Positions 35,221-43,687 of a DNA stretch of 52,620 nucleotides are shown here, in pieces. A model generated the notes under the pieces. The model was not told the origin of the DNA and did no database searches. It saw nothing but the letters and a program-made list of their open reading frames with translations. The translations under genes were made by a program, and so were the position numbers. The DNA is from Opitutia bacterium (GTDB taxonomy: Bacteria > Verrucomicrobiota > Verrucomicrobiia > Opitutales > Opitutaceae): the NCBI GenBank assembly GCA_947453695.1, contig CANGHW010000023.1, positions 1 through 52,620 of the forward strand, in the 5' to 3' direction. Every line of letters starts with the position of its first letter. The first letter of the stretch is position 1.

Positions 35221-35301
35221 CGGAAAAAACCGTTGGCAGTGATGTGGCGGTTTGGCGCATTCGCCTATCCTCATCCGTCCGGCCGACCACGGCAATGCCG
35301 A

Positions 35302-35323
35302 GATTTTTTTCGTGCGCCCACCG
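35302..35323 (+). repeat. Copy 2 of the 22-bp direct repeat, upstream of holA
   Basis: This copy matches 34048-34069 with one difference (A for G at 35320) and lies 27 bases upstream of the holA start. Either it is the original sequence next to holA, duplicated when the transporter segment was acquired, or both copies are a shared regulatory element. Confidence 0.75.
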
Positions 35324-35350
35324 GCGCTTCCCGGCCAACTACGCCCTCCC

Positions 35351-36448
35351 ATGGCGTCCGGCAAAAAATTTACCTTTGTCTGCGGTGCGGACGACTTCCT
35401 CGTCGGCCGCCTAGGCAAGGAGCGTTTCGACGCCCTCGCCGCCGAGGTCACCGACGAATACGCCCGCGAAGTCCTCAGCGGTTTCGCCGGCAACGTCGCC
35501 GAGGTCGAGGCCGCCGTGAACCGTTTCCGCGAGAGCGTGCAGACCGTCTCCATGTTCGGCGGCAAACGCGTCGTGTGGTTCAAGGACGTCAATTTCCTCG
35601 CCGATACCGTCACCGGCCGCGCCGAGAGCACCCTCAAGCTCGTCGAGGATCTCCAGCAACTGCTCGAAGCCATTAATCCCGAAGAAACCGCCGTCCTGAT
35701 CACCGCCGCACCGGTCGATCGCCGCCGCTCCTTCCCGAAATGGTGCGAGAAAAACGCCGACTTCGCGCTCGCCGGCGGCGATGGCGACAGCCCGGGCGAG
35801 GCCCTCGCCGGTGTGGTCCTCGCCGAAGCCGAAGCCTTGGGCACTGCCTTCGCCCCCGGCGCCATCGAGCTCCTTCTGGCCAAAGTCGGCGCAAATACCC
35901 GCCTCCTCGTCGAGGAGACGCGCAAACTCGCCACCCACGCCCAGGATGGCGTCGCCATCTCGGAGGCCGATGTCGCCGACCTCACCGCCAACACTGCCGA
36001 GGGCGATTTCTTCGAGGCCGCCGAAGCATTTTTCAGCGGCGATCTCAAGTGGACACTTGCCGCGCTGCACCGGCATTTCTTCACCGGCGGCGACGCCCGC
36101 CCGATCATCAGCGCCCTCCAGAACCGTAATCGCATCCTGCTCCAAGTCCGCGCCCTCGTGGATGCCGGTGATGTCCGCATCGGACCGCGTGGTCTCGACG
36201 GTTTCCCAAAAGCCCAGGCCGCCCACGGCGCCAAATTCGTCGGCGCGACGGAAAAGAGCTCCTACAATCTTTTCACCCAAAACCCCTGGTATCTCGGCAA
36301 ACTCGCCGGCAGCGCGAAGCTCCCGACCCTCCGCCGCCTGATCGACAATCAGCAGGAGTTCATCGCCGCCTTCGAGGAGATCGTCCAACGCCCCCACGAG
36401 CAGGAAGAAGTCCTCCGCGAAATGGCCGTGCGGTGCTTGGCGGCGTGA
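35351..36448 (+). CDS. holA: DNA polymerase III delta subunit
   Basis: The 365-residue protein is the delta subunit of the clamp loader, which opens the beta sliding clamp. It shows the HolA-type layout: an N-terminal domain I (FVCGADDFLVGRLGKERFDAL, FGGKRVVWFKDVNFL, ETAVLITAAPVDRRRSFPKW), a helical middle, and a C-terminal collar region with ARPIISALQNRNRILLQVRALV and KFVGATEKSSYNLFTQNPWYLGKLA. The ATG at 35351 gives the standard N-terminus. It is followed after 20 bases by the degenerate cyclase-like gene on the same strand. Confidence 0.88.
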   Translation: MASGKKFTFVCGADDFLVGRLGKERFDALAAEVTDEYAREVLSGFAGNVAEVEAAVNRFRESVQTVSMFGGKRVVWFKDVNFLADTVTGRAESTLKLVEDLQQLLEAINPEETAVLITAAPVDRRRSFPKWCEKNADFALAGGDGDSPGEALAGVVLAEAEALGTAFAPGAIELLLAKVGANTRLLVEETRKLATHAQDGVAISEADVADLTANTAEGDFFEAAEAFFSGDLKWTLAALHRHFFTGGDARPIISALQNRNRILLQVRALVDAGDVRIGPRGLDGFPKAQAAHGAKFVGATEKSSYNLFTQNPWYLGKLAGSAKLPTLRRLIDNQQEFIAAFEEIVQRPHEQEEVLREMAVRCLAA

Positions 36449-36468
36449 GGATTCGGCGCCAATCCAAC

Positions 36469-37038
36469 ATGAGCACTTGGCTCCGATCGTTGATCGCCCC
36501 GCAGCCACCACGCGAACCGCAGCCTTTTTCCGGTCAGGGCGTGTTTCTCACCTCAGAAGTCCATTCGCCACGGACGAGTTCGGGACATTTTCCGCCGATG
36601 GAAGTGGTCAAAGCGGTATCCCGGATTCTCAACTATCAAATCGCCATCGTCGAACGACGCGGAGGCAGTATCGAGCAATGCGTCGGCGACTGCGTGTTGG
36701 CCTACTGGAAACCCGGCGATTTGGAGAAACTAGCCGTAAACGCGTATGAAACCGCCTGCCAATTGGTCGCGGAAAAGCCGTCTTTCCCCAACCTCACCTT
36801 TTACCTGCGTATTCACTTTGTCGCGGGAGAAATAGCCGGAGCTCACTTCGGTTCGCACGCGTCGCGGCAATTTCAAGTCGTGGGACACGCGCGTGATTTG
36901 GCGAACAAGTTACCCAAGGTCGGCGGCTCGGCCGACTACGTGGCGACTAACTTGGCCACTTTCGAAACCCTGCCGGTTAAGTTCCGCGGTAAACTCGTCG
37001 CGAATGATCGCGACCTCTTCACACAACGCTTCGGTTAG
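36469..37038 (+). CDS. Degenerate class III nucleotidyl cyclase-domain protein
   Basis: The 189-residue protein aligns with the adenylate/guanylate cyclase catalytic domain. PPMEVVKAVSRILNYQIAIVERRGGSIEQCVGDCVLAYW matches the middle motif, and GEIAGAHFGS and FQVVGHARDLANKL match the end. Only one of the two metal-binding Asp is kept (GD, D74); the first (usually in an FADI-like motif) is lost in VFLTSEV, and the transition-state Asn and Arg are replaced by Asp and Lys in ARDLANKL. It is probably a nucleotide-binding or regulatory remnant, not an active cyclase. Its GC content and codon choice (CTA, GTA, CGA, TTG) are lower than the neighbours, suggesting recent transfer or relaxed selection. 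No signal peptide is present. Confidence 0.72.
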   Translation: MSTWLRSLIAPQPPREPQPFSGQGVFLTSEVHSPRTSSGHFPPMEVVKAVSRILNYQIAIVERRGGSIEQCVGDCVLAYWKPGDLEKLAVNAYETACQLVAEKPSFPNLTFYLRIHFVAGEIAGAHFGSHASRQFQVVGHARDLANKLPKVGGSADYVATNLATFETLPVKFRGKLVANDRDLFTQRFG

Positions 37039-37130
37039 CACGAAGTGCCTACGCACTCCCCCATGACGCGCCCGCCGGGTTTTTCCCGTCGCCATCGCGC
37101 GGACCAGCGGCTTACTCCCCCGGTTTTCCC

Positions 37131-38579
37131 GTGAACGCCCAACCCGAATCCGCCTCCGCCTCTGCCTCCATTCCCAACGTCCTCGCCGAGCGCTACGCCT
37201 CGGGCGCGATGAAGGACATCTGGTCGCAGCACGGCCGCGTCGGCCTCGAGCGCGATTTCTGGATCGCGGTGATGAAGGCCCAGCGCGATCTCGGTGTGGC
37301 CATCCCGGCGGAGGCGATTAAGGACTACGAGCGCGTTAAGGGTGACATCGACCTCGTCGCCATCGCCGCCCGCGAACGCATCACGCTCCACGACGTGAAG
37401 GCCCGCATCGAGGAGTTCTCCGATCTCGCCAAGCGCCAGTTCATCCACCTCGGACTCACCAGCCGCGATCTCACGGAAAACGTCGAGCAACTGCAGATTT
37501 TCCGCGCTCTGAAACTGGTCCGCTTCAAGGCCGCCGCCGCCCTCCTCGCCCTCGCCCGCCAAGCCGCCGCCCACCGCGATCTGATGATCACAGGCCGCAC
37601 GCACAACGTCCCGGCCCAGCCCACCACCCTTGGCAAGCGCCTCGCGATGTTTGGCCAGGAGCTCCAGCTCGCGTTTCAACGGATTGACGAACTGCTCCAG
37701 CGCTACCCGGTGCGCGGCCTCAAGGGCGCCGTCGGCACGCAGCTCGACCAACTCACGCTCTTAGGTGGCGACAGCGCGAAGGTCGACCAGCTCGAGGCCC
37801 GCGTGATCAAGCACCTCGGCTTCCATGCCTCGCTGAGCGCCGTCGGGCAGGTTTACCCGCGCAGCCTCGATTTCGAGGTGACCACCGCTCTGCACCAACT
37901 CGGTGCCGCCGCCGCGAGCTTCGCCACCACGCTGCGCCTCATGGCCGGCGCTGGCCTACTCACCGAAGGTTTCCAGGAGGGCCAAGTCGGTTCTTCTGCG
38001 ATGCCGCATAAGGTCAACGCCCGCAACTGCGAGCGCATCTGCGGCTTCTCGACGATTCTCTCCGGCTATGTCGCCATGACGGGCGCGCTGGCCGGCCACC
38101 AGTGGAACGAGGGCGACGTCTCCTGCTCCGTGGTGCGCCGCGTCGCCCTGCCGGACGCGTTCTACGCGATCGACGGTCTCCTCGAGACCTACCTCACCGT
38201 CTTGCGCCAGATGGAGGTCTTCCCGGCCGCCATCGCCACCGAAAACGAGCGCAACCTCCCCTTCCTCGCCACCACCACCATTCTCATGGAAGCCGTGAAG
38301 CGCGGCGCCGGTCGCGAGACCGCCCACGAGGCCATCAAGGAGCACGCCCTCGCCGCGGCCAAGGCCCTGCGCACCGGCGGCGACGCCGATCTCCTCGGAC
38401 GCCTCGCCGGCGACAAACGCATCGGCCTCGGCAAGAAAGCCCTCACCGCGATCCTCGCGGAAAACGCCCGCTTCGTCGGCGCCGCCCCTCACCAGGTCGA
38501 TGCCTTCGTGGCCGACGTGCAACCGCTCGCCAAGCAGCACAAGGGCGCGGCCGATTATAAGCCCGGCAAGCTGCTCTGA
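37131..38579 (+). CDS. purB: Adenylosuccinate lyase
   Basis: The 482-residue protein belongs to the fumarase/aspartase superfamily, with the signature loop GSSAMPHKVN. Other conserved regions are FIHLGLTSRDLTEN, ITGRTHNVPAQPTTLG and GALAGHQWNEGDVSCSVVRR. It cleaves adenylosuccinate to AMP and SAICAR to AICAR in purine synthesis. The start is a GTG at 37131, set by the usual N-terminal length; the first 12 residues are Ala/Ser-rich. It is likely monocistronic. Confidence 0.95.
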   Translation: MNAQPESASASASIPNVLAERYASGAMKDIWSQHGRVGLERDFWIAVMKAQRDLGVAIPAEAIKDYERVKGDIDLVAIAARERITLHDVKARIEEFSDLAKRQFIHLGLTSRDLTENVEQLQIFRALKLVRFKAAAALLALARQAAAHRDLMITGRTHNVPAQPTTLGKRLAMFGQELQLAFQRIDELLQRYPVRGLKGAVGTQLDQLTLLGGDSAKVDQLEARVIKHLGFHASLSAVGQVYPRSLDFEVTTALHQLGAAAASFATTLRLMAGAGLLTEGFQEGQVGSSAMPHKVNARNCERICGFSTILSGYVAMTGALAGHQWNEGDVSCSVVRRVALPDAFYAIDGLLETYLTVLRQMEVFPAAIATENERNLPFLATTTILMEAVKRGAGRETAHEAIKEHALAAAKALRTGGDADLLGRLAGDKRIGLGKKALTAILAENARFVGAAPHQVDAFVADVQPLAKQHKGAADYKPGKLL

Positions 38580-38628
38580 CGCGCCGGCCCCGAGCGGAGA
38601 TTCCGGCCGCACCACCTCCACCCTGGCC

Positions 38629-39519
38629 TCACGGCCGCGTCACGCGCCCGACGATCACTTCCTTGGTCTTACGCTGGATGCTGTAGAGCACGCCCGGTTC
38701 AAACGGGTCCCACGCGAACGCCTGCCCTTCCGAGGGAAACGGCATCGTCGCGATCCACTTCAACACCGAGCCAGCCTTGGGCCACGTCACGACGTAGATC
38801 TCGGTATTGTCGTGGCCAGTGAGATAGAGATCACCGCCCGGCCCAAAGGCCCCGCCGGAGGCACTAAAGCCACGGCCGCCGAAGCGCTCGATCAGGTCCG
38901 CCGGTAACGCCCACCCCGCGGTGCGCCGCCACTCGTCGTCAAATGCGATCACCTGCGTCCATGCCGCATCGCGATTGGGCTCCGCGCCCTTGTCGCCGTA
39001 GTGCACGAAGCACGCAACCCAGCGTCCCGCTGCCGCCGGCGTCGCCGTGGCGGGCGCGCGGTCGAGCCAGGTGAACGAGCCATCCATACGCCCGAAACTG
39101 TGCGACGCCACCGGCTGCAACGTCGTGGTATCGAAGATCTCCAGCGAACTCAGCATCGGCACGCCGGGAAAATTGGAGTGCACGCCGTAGAGCCGGCCCT
39201 CGCGCACGAAGCCGGCATTGATGTGGATGACTTCCCCGCCCTTGCCGCCTTCCCAGCCCGCCACGCGCGCGCCGGTATCTTTGCGATATTTGCCGATCGT
39301 GTGGTTGGTGATCGCGTAGAAAAACTCCCGGTCCACCGCCACACCCTGCCCCGCCTCCGGCGCCTTGTAGCGCCGCAACTCCTCGTAGCGCCAGCCGGGA
39401 GTCCTGATCGGTGCGAGTGGCACCGCTGCCGCCGCGGTCGCCGACTTAACCGGCTTTTCAGCCGGCTCGGCCGACCATCCCATCGTTGCCAGCACACAAA
39501 CCAATAGAGGCCATTTCAT
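38629..39519 (-). CDS. Secreted propeller-like conserved hypothetical protein
   Basis: The 296-residue protein has a signal peptide (MKWPLLVCVLATMGWSA). It then has repeated beta-rich blades with recurring turns such as GQGVAVDREFFYAITNHTIGKY, GRLYGVHSNFPGV, GGDLYLTGHDNTEIYVVTWP and GQAFAWDPFEPGVLYSIQ. This suggests a beta-propeller of an NHL/YVTN kind that binds a ligand or partner. No catalytic residues are recognisable. The ATG at 39519 gives the signal peptide. It converges with purB. Confidence 0.7.
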   Translation of the reverse strand: MKWPLLVCVLATMGWSAEPAEKPVKSATAAAAVPLAPIRTPGWRYEELRRYKAPEAGQGVAVDREFFYAITNHTIGKYRKDTGARVAGWEGGKGGEVIHINAGFVREGRLYGVHSNFPGVPMLSSLEIFDTTTLQPVASHSFGRMDGSFTWLDRAPATATPAAAGRWVACFVHYGDKGAEPNRDAAWTQVIAFDDEWRRTAGWALPADLIERFGGRGFSASGGAFGPGGDLYLTGHDNTEIYVVTWPKAGSVLKWIATMPFPSEGQAFAWDPFEPGVLYSIQRKTKEVIVGRVTRP

Positions 39520-39652
39520 GGACCATCGTGTTGACGGAATCGCCCCGCGCCGACCAGCCGCAATGCCGTTTTTCCTGTAACGTTTCGGTTTCGACGGCGT
39601 TCGCAAAAAAACCCTTTGCCGCGCCCCGGTCACACCGCCAAGGTGCGCGCGC

Positions 39653-39973
39653 ATGTCCTCCCCCACCCCCGCCCACGACGACGTGGTGCATAGCGAGTCG
39701 TTCCTGCGCTCGCTCATGCGCCGACAGCTCGGCCTCTCCATCGCCTGCGCGGCGACCTTCCTTATCGCCCTCCTCGGGATGCCCCTCCTAAACTACTTCG
39801 CCCCCGCCCTCATGGCGACGCGCGTTGCGGGCTTCACGCTAAGCTGGCTCATCCTCGGCGTGCTGTTCTTCCCCTTCGTCTGGATCATCTCCTTCGTCTT
39901 CATCAAGCGTTCCATCGCGATGGAAGACGCCGAGGTCGTCCGCGCCGAGACCGCCCGAAAGGAGGCGCGTTAA
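39653..39973 (+). CDS. DUF485 membrane protein paired with symporter
   Basis: The 106-residue protein has two membrane helices (about 29-50 and 61-86). It matches the DUF485/YjcH family, small partners of ActP-type acetate symporters. A charged tail (EDAEVVRAETARKEAR) ends it. The symporter gene starts three bases after its stop, so the two are coupled. Its exact role in transport is unknown. Confidence 0.85.
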   Translation: MSSPTPAHDDVVHSESFLRSLMRRQLGLSIACAATFLIALLGMPLLNYFAPALMATRVAGFTLSWLILGVLFFPFVWIISFVFIKRSIAMEDAEVVRAETARKEAR

Positions 39974-39976
39974 ACC

Positions 39977-41812
39977 ATGCCTCACCTCCTCCCTGTGGCT
40001 GCCATGCTGCCGCTCCTCCCGCTCGCCGCCCTCGACAAGGTCGACCCGTGGATCCTCACCTTCTCGCTCATCACGGTCGCCGTCACGATCTGGATGGGCT
40101 TCCGCTCCGCCAAGACCTCCAAGACCGCCAGCGACTTCTTTGTTGCTGGCCGCTCTGTCTCCGTCGGCTGGAACGCCTCCGCCATCTCCGGCGAATATCT
40201 GTCCGCCGCGTCATTCATGGGCGTCGCCGGCATGGTCATGTCGAGCGGCTACGATGCGCTCTGGTATCCGGTCTGTTACGCCTGCGGCTACCTTTTCCTT
40301 CTGCTCTTCATCGCCGGCCCGCTGCGTCGCTTCGGCGCCTATACGATCCCGGACTTCGCCGAGGGTCGGTTTGACTCGCCACTCTTCCGCAAAATCGCCG
40401 TCTGCTTCGTCCTGTTCATCGGTTTCTTCTACACCATGCCGCAGATGAAGGGCGCAGGCGTCACCCTCGCTTACATTTTCCCCGGCATGCCCTACTGGGC
40501 CGGCGTCGTCCTCGTCGGCGCGGTCATCACCTTCAACGTAGCCTTGGGCGGCATGAAGGGCATCACGCTCGTTCAGGCCGTCCAATATTGGATCAAGATG
40601 TTCGCGATCAGCGTGCCCATCTTCGTCCTCATGTCCGTCGTGGGTTTCTACAACGGCCAGATCGGCGCCAATGTCGCCGTCGGTGAGACCGCCGCTCCCA
40701 GCGCCGAGGTCCAGCGCAAGCCGCTCGTGGAAAAGGCCCCGAAGGACAGCGTGTGGGTCGCGCCCTTCGGCCCGCTCACCACCAAGGCCGTCAACGCCGC
40801 CGCCGCCGCGCTTCCCCCCGAGCAGCGCGCCGCCTACCTCGCCGAACACCAGAAGCCCTACTCGCTCCTCTACACTTACTCGCTCATCATCGCCCTCGTC
40901 TGCGGCACCGCCGGCCTCCCGCACATTTTGGTGCGCTTCTACACCAACCCCGATGGCGTCGCGGCCAAGCGCACCACGATGTGGGTCATGATTCTCATCG
41001 GCGTCTTCTACGTCTTTCCGCCGGTCTTCGGCGCCATCGGCCGCAACCTCATGCCCGAGCTCTACGCGGGCGTCGGCGCCAAGGGCACCGACAAGGTCGT
41101 CCTCGAGCTCCCCACACTCCTCGGCGCCAACGCCGGCGTGCTCGGCTCGATCCTCTCCGGCATCACCTGCGCCGGCGCCTTCGCGGCGTTCATGAGCACG
41201 TTCAGCGGTCTGTTGGTCTCAATGACCGGCGCACTCGCCCATGACGTCTACGGCCGCATTCTCCGCCCGAAATCAAATCCGCAAGAGCGCATGGTGGCCT
41301 TCAAGGTAGCCGCCGTCCTCGTCGGCGCCGTCGCCATCGGTCTCGGCTGCTTCGTCGAGCCGCTCGAGATCAACTTCATGGTCGGCCAGGCCTTCGCCAT
41401 CGCCGCCGCGAGCTACTTCCCGCTGCTCTTCATGAGCGTATGGTGGCGCGGCATGACGATGAAGGGCGCCGCCATCGGCATGCTCACCGGCGGCCTCTGC
41501 GCGCTCGTCGCCGCTGCGCTCACGAACTTCTCCACCCTCGCCCTCGACAAGGGCCCGATGGGCAAGCTCTTCGCCGGCTTCGCCCCGCTCAACGGCTTCT
41601 GGGCCCAGCACCCGCTGCTCCGCATCCTCTGCGAACAGCCTGCGATCTGGACCGTGCCGCTAGCGATCACGCTCATGGTGATCATCTCGAAAGCGACCTC
41701 GTCCGACATCCCCGCCGACGTCCGCATGAAGATGCTCGTCCTCCACGCCCCTGAAAAACTCGGTCTTAAGCAGGAGTATATCCAGGAGCATCAGGCCGGC
41801 GCCGGGCACTGA
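39977..41812 (+). CDS. actP: Sodium:solute symporter, ActP (acetate/short-chain acid) type
   Basis: The 611-residue protein has about 13 to 15 membrane helices of the SSS family. The N-terminal FFVAGRSVSVGWNASAISGEYLSAASFMG and GGMKGITLVQAVQYWIKM are typical of ActP. A long hydrophilic insert lies near residues 240-290. The C-terminus is hydrophilic. ActP-type proteins import acetate and similar acids with sodium. The DUF485 partner immediately upstream supports the assignment, but the actual substrate is not proven. A strong terminator follows. Confidence 0.87.
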   Translation: MPHLLPVAAMLPLLPLAALDKVDPWILTFSLITVAVTIWMGFRSAKTSKTASDFFVAGRSVSVGWNASAISGEYLSAASFMGVAGMVMSSGYDALWYPVCYACGYLFLLLFIAGPLRRFGAYTIPDFAEGRFDSPLFRKIAVCFVLFIGFFYTMPQMKGAGVTLAYIFPGMPYWAGVVLVGAVITFNVALGGMKGITLVQAVQYWIKMFAISVPIFVLMSVVGFYNGQIGANVAVGETAAPSAEVQRKPLVEKAPKDSVWVAPFGPLTTKAVNAAAAALPPEQRAAYLAEHQKPYSLLYTYSLIIALVCGTAGLPHILVRFYTNPDGVAAKRTTMWVMILIGVFYVFPPVFGAIGRNLMPELYAGVGAKGTDKVVLELPTLLGANAGVLGSILSGITCAGAFAAFMSTFSGLLVSMTGALAHDVYGRILRPKSNPQERMVAFKVAAVLVGAVAIGLGCFVEPLEINFMVGQAFAIAAASYFPLLFMSVWWRGMTMKGAAIGMLTGGLCALVAAALTNFSTLALDKGPMGKLFAGFAPLNGFWAQHPLLRILCEQPAIWTVPLAITLMVIISKATSSDIPADVRMKMLVLHAPEKLGLKQEYIQEHQAGAGH

Positions 41813-41837
41813 TCGCTCACGCCTCTCGTTTGATTTG

Positions 41838-41864
41838 AGGGCCGGCTCGATGCCGGCCCTTTTT
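41838..41864 (+). terminator. Intrinsic terminator after actP
   Basis: A perfect 9-bp stem (AGGGCCGGC and GCCGGCCCT) with a 5-base TCGAT loop is followed by a T tract. It ends the DUF485-actP unit. No T tract is present on the other side, so termination of the convergent NHL gene is less likely here. Confidence 0.9.
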
Positions 41865-41887
41865 GTGCCGCAGCGCGACGATCGCGC

Positions 41888-42940
41888 TCACTTCACGATC
41901 TTCAAAATACGGTCGTTGTAGCTGTCCGTGATGTAGAGCGTGCCGTCGGGCGCAACCGTCACGCCATGGGGCCGCGCCAGTTCGCACTGCTCGGGCGCAC
42001 CGCCCAAACCGGCTGCGCCCTTCTTCCCTGTTCCTGCCACGCGCAGAATCTTTCCCGTCGTAGGCACGTAGCGACGGATGAGATTATTTTCCGCATCGGC
42101 GATCAGCACCGAGTCATCGCGGTCGATGCAGAGGTGCTTCGGACCATTCATCGTTGCAAGTGCCGCCTCGCCGCCATCGCCCGTCGCGCCCTTCTTGCCG
42201 GAGGTATTCACGACCGTGCGGATGCGTCCATCTGGTGACACCACGCGCAACGCGTGGCCGTTGCGCTCAAGGATGTATACATTGCCATTCCGGTCGGCCG
42301 CCACGGCGCGCGGATCCACCAGCGGTGCCGCGGTCGCCACCGCGCCGTCGGTCGGCACGCCTTTCTGGCCATTGCCGGCGATGAGAGTGAGACGATGGGT
42401 TCTCAGATCGAGCGCCAGCACGCGCTGGAGATCGGCAATGAGCAAACGCTGGCCCGAGAAATCGAGCGTGATGCAATACGGACCGCTGGCGCGGGCCTTC
42501 GCCGCGGGCACGCCGTAGCCCTCGACCGATCCGACCTTGCCGGCCGCCGGGTCAACAACCCGCACCCGGCCGTTCCAAGTGTCGGCGAGCAGAACTTTTC
42601 CATCCGGCGAGATCGCGAGATTGTGCGGACCGTTGAATTGCGCCGCCAGCGCCGGACCACCATCGCCGCTGTCGCCGGACGTTTTTTGGCCGGCGACATG
42701 CGTGAGCACGCCCTGCGCATCGACGCGCAGGAGCCGGTTACCAGACGCCATTTCCACGATGAACAGGGCTCCGCCCGTTCCGAATTCCACGCCGAACGGC
42801 TCATAGAGCCGGGCGCGAGTAGCCTCGATGCCGACGCGCTCTTCGCTTCCACCCGCGACGAGCACGATGCGTTCGGCCCACGTCGGTCCAGCGCAGGCCA
42901 GGAGTCCGAGCACACAGGCAAGTAGGCGGGAGGGTCGCAT
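41888..42940 (-). CDS. Secreted NHL-repeat beta-propeller protein
   Basis: The 350-residue protein has a signal peptide (to about TWAE, residue 23) and five or six NHL-type blades, for example GPHNLAISPDGKVLLADTWNGRVRVVD, DPRAVAADRNGNVYILERNGHALRVV, GPKHLCIDRDDSVLIADAENNLIRRY and RPHGVTVAPDGTLYITDSYNDRILKI. Such propellers bind ligands or partners. No enzymatic residue is apparent. Copies are frequent in Verrucomicrobiota secretomes. Confidence 0.82.
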   Translation of the reverse strand: MRPSRLLACVLGLLACAGPTWAERIVLVAGGSEERVGIEATRARLYEPFGVEFGTGGALFIVEMASGNRLLRVDAQGVLTHVAGQKTSGDSGDGGPALAAQFNGPHNLAISPDGKVLLADTWNGRVRVVDPAAGKVGSVEGYGVPAAKARASGPYCITLDFSGQRLLIADLQRVLALDLRTHRLTLIAGNGQKGVPTDGAVATAAPLVDPRAVAADRNGNVYILERNGHALRVVSPDGRIRTVVNTSGKKGATGDGGEAALATMNGPKHLCIDRDDSVLIADAENNLIRRYVPTTGKILRVAGTGKKGAAGLGGAPEQCELARPHGVTVAPDGTLYITDSYNDRILKIVK

Positions 42941-43003
42941 GGCCCAACAAAATCGCCCCGTCGCGCCGCCGTCAGCCGCAAACTGCCCGGGATCCGACTA
43001 TGT

Positions 43004-43582
43004 TCAGGCCGTGGCCAGTTTCAGCAGCTGGGCCGCTGTGGACCGCGCGGAGCGCGCCGAGGCGATCTCGCGTGTGCCATGCGCCGCGACGATGGCACCA
43101 TCAATCAACAAACTGAGCGTATCGGCCAGGCCAGCAGGATTTCTCGCTTCAGCCGCGGCGCAGAGTTCCGTGAGCATCTCCTTCACCGCTTCCTTATGCC
43201 GCCAGGCCGTCCGATGAATGGGATGCGACGCTTCGGGATACTCGCTCAACGCCCGGATGAACACACAGCCGTTGAAATCCGCGCTGCCGAACCAGACCTC
43301 AAGCCAGTCGAACACGGCGAGCAGCCGCTTGGTCGGCGATTTCCCCGCGGCGCCCACCGCTGCGGCGATGGAGGCGCGCAGTTCACGATCTCGCTTCTCC
43401 AGCAGCGCGACGATCAGCTCCTCCTTCGAAGCGAAGTGATTGTAGAGCGTCATTTTCGCCACGCCGGACTCGGCTAGGAGCAGATCAATCCCCACCGCCC
43501 GAAAGCCATCACGGTAAAACAGGCGCCATGCCGTGGCCATGAGGTGGTCACGCTTGGGGGAGGAAATTTCTGGCTCGGGCAT
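43004..43582 (-). CDS. TetR-family transcriptional repressor
   Basis: The 192-residue protein has the TetR N-terminal helix-turn-helix (residues 27-51, GFRAVGIDLLLAESGVAKMTLYNHFASKEEL) and an all-helical C-terminal ligand domain containing two Cys (NGCVF and ELCAA). It is divergent from the flavoprotein gene, and the gap holds two matching palindromes. It likely represses the redox cassette and itself, releasing on binding an electrophile or other ligand. The ATG at 43582 is the only good start. Confidence 0.88.
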   Translation of the reverse strand: MPEPEISSPKRDHLMATAWRLFYRDGFRAVGIDLLLAESGVAKMTLYNHFASKEELIVALLEKRDRELRASIAAAVGAAGKSPTKRLLAVFDWLEVWFGSADFNGCVFIRALSEYPEASHPIHRTAWRHKEAVKEMLTELCAAAEARNPAGLADTLSLLIDGAIVAAHGTREIASARSARSTAAQLLKLATA

Positions 43583-43619
43583 GACCGCATGGTGGACGGA
43601 AAGGAGGCGGCCGCAAGCG

Positions 43620-43639
43620 AATAGACAGACTTGTCTATT
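43620..43639. promoter_or_regulatory. TetR operator O1
   Basis: AATAGACA and TGTCTATT flank a GACT centre, making a 20-base inverted repeat. It shares both half-sites with O2, 35 bases away centre to centre. It overlaps the -35 element proposed for the cassette promoter. Confidence 0.8.
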
Positions 43640-43659
43640 TTGCGCTTGCTAAATAATAG
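43631..43659 (+). promoter_or_regulatory. Promoter of the redox cassette, inside the operators
   Basis: A -35 candidate TTGTCT (43631-43636) and a -10 candidate TAATAG (43654-43659) are 17 bases apart. The -35 lies in O1 and the -10 overlaps O2, so a repressor bound to either would block RNA polymerase. Confidence 0.5.
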
Positions 43660-43674
43660 ACAGATCTGTCTATT
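43655..43674. promoter_or_regulatory. TetR operator O2, perfect 20-bp palindrome
   Basis: AATAGACAGATCTGTCTATT is a perfect palindrome, ending 13 bases before the flavoprotein start. The core TAGACAGATCTGTCTA is a TetR-type box, reminiscent of the NemR box family (TAGAC...GTCTA). Confidence 0.85.
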
Positions 43675-43687
43675 CCGTCCCATCGCT

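Noticed and set aside
34720..36234. A single 504-residue minus-strand gene overlapping holA
   Set aside because: Only its last part (from the GTG at 35169) is hydrophobic and gene-like; the rest is antisense to holA. It was reported as the 5' half of the broken MFS gene.
36469..37038. Active adenylate or guanylate cyclase
   Set aside because: One metal-binding aspartate and the catalytic Asn/Arg are missing, so activity was not claimed.
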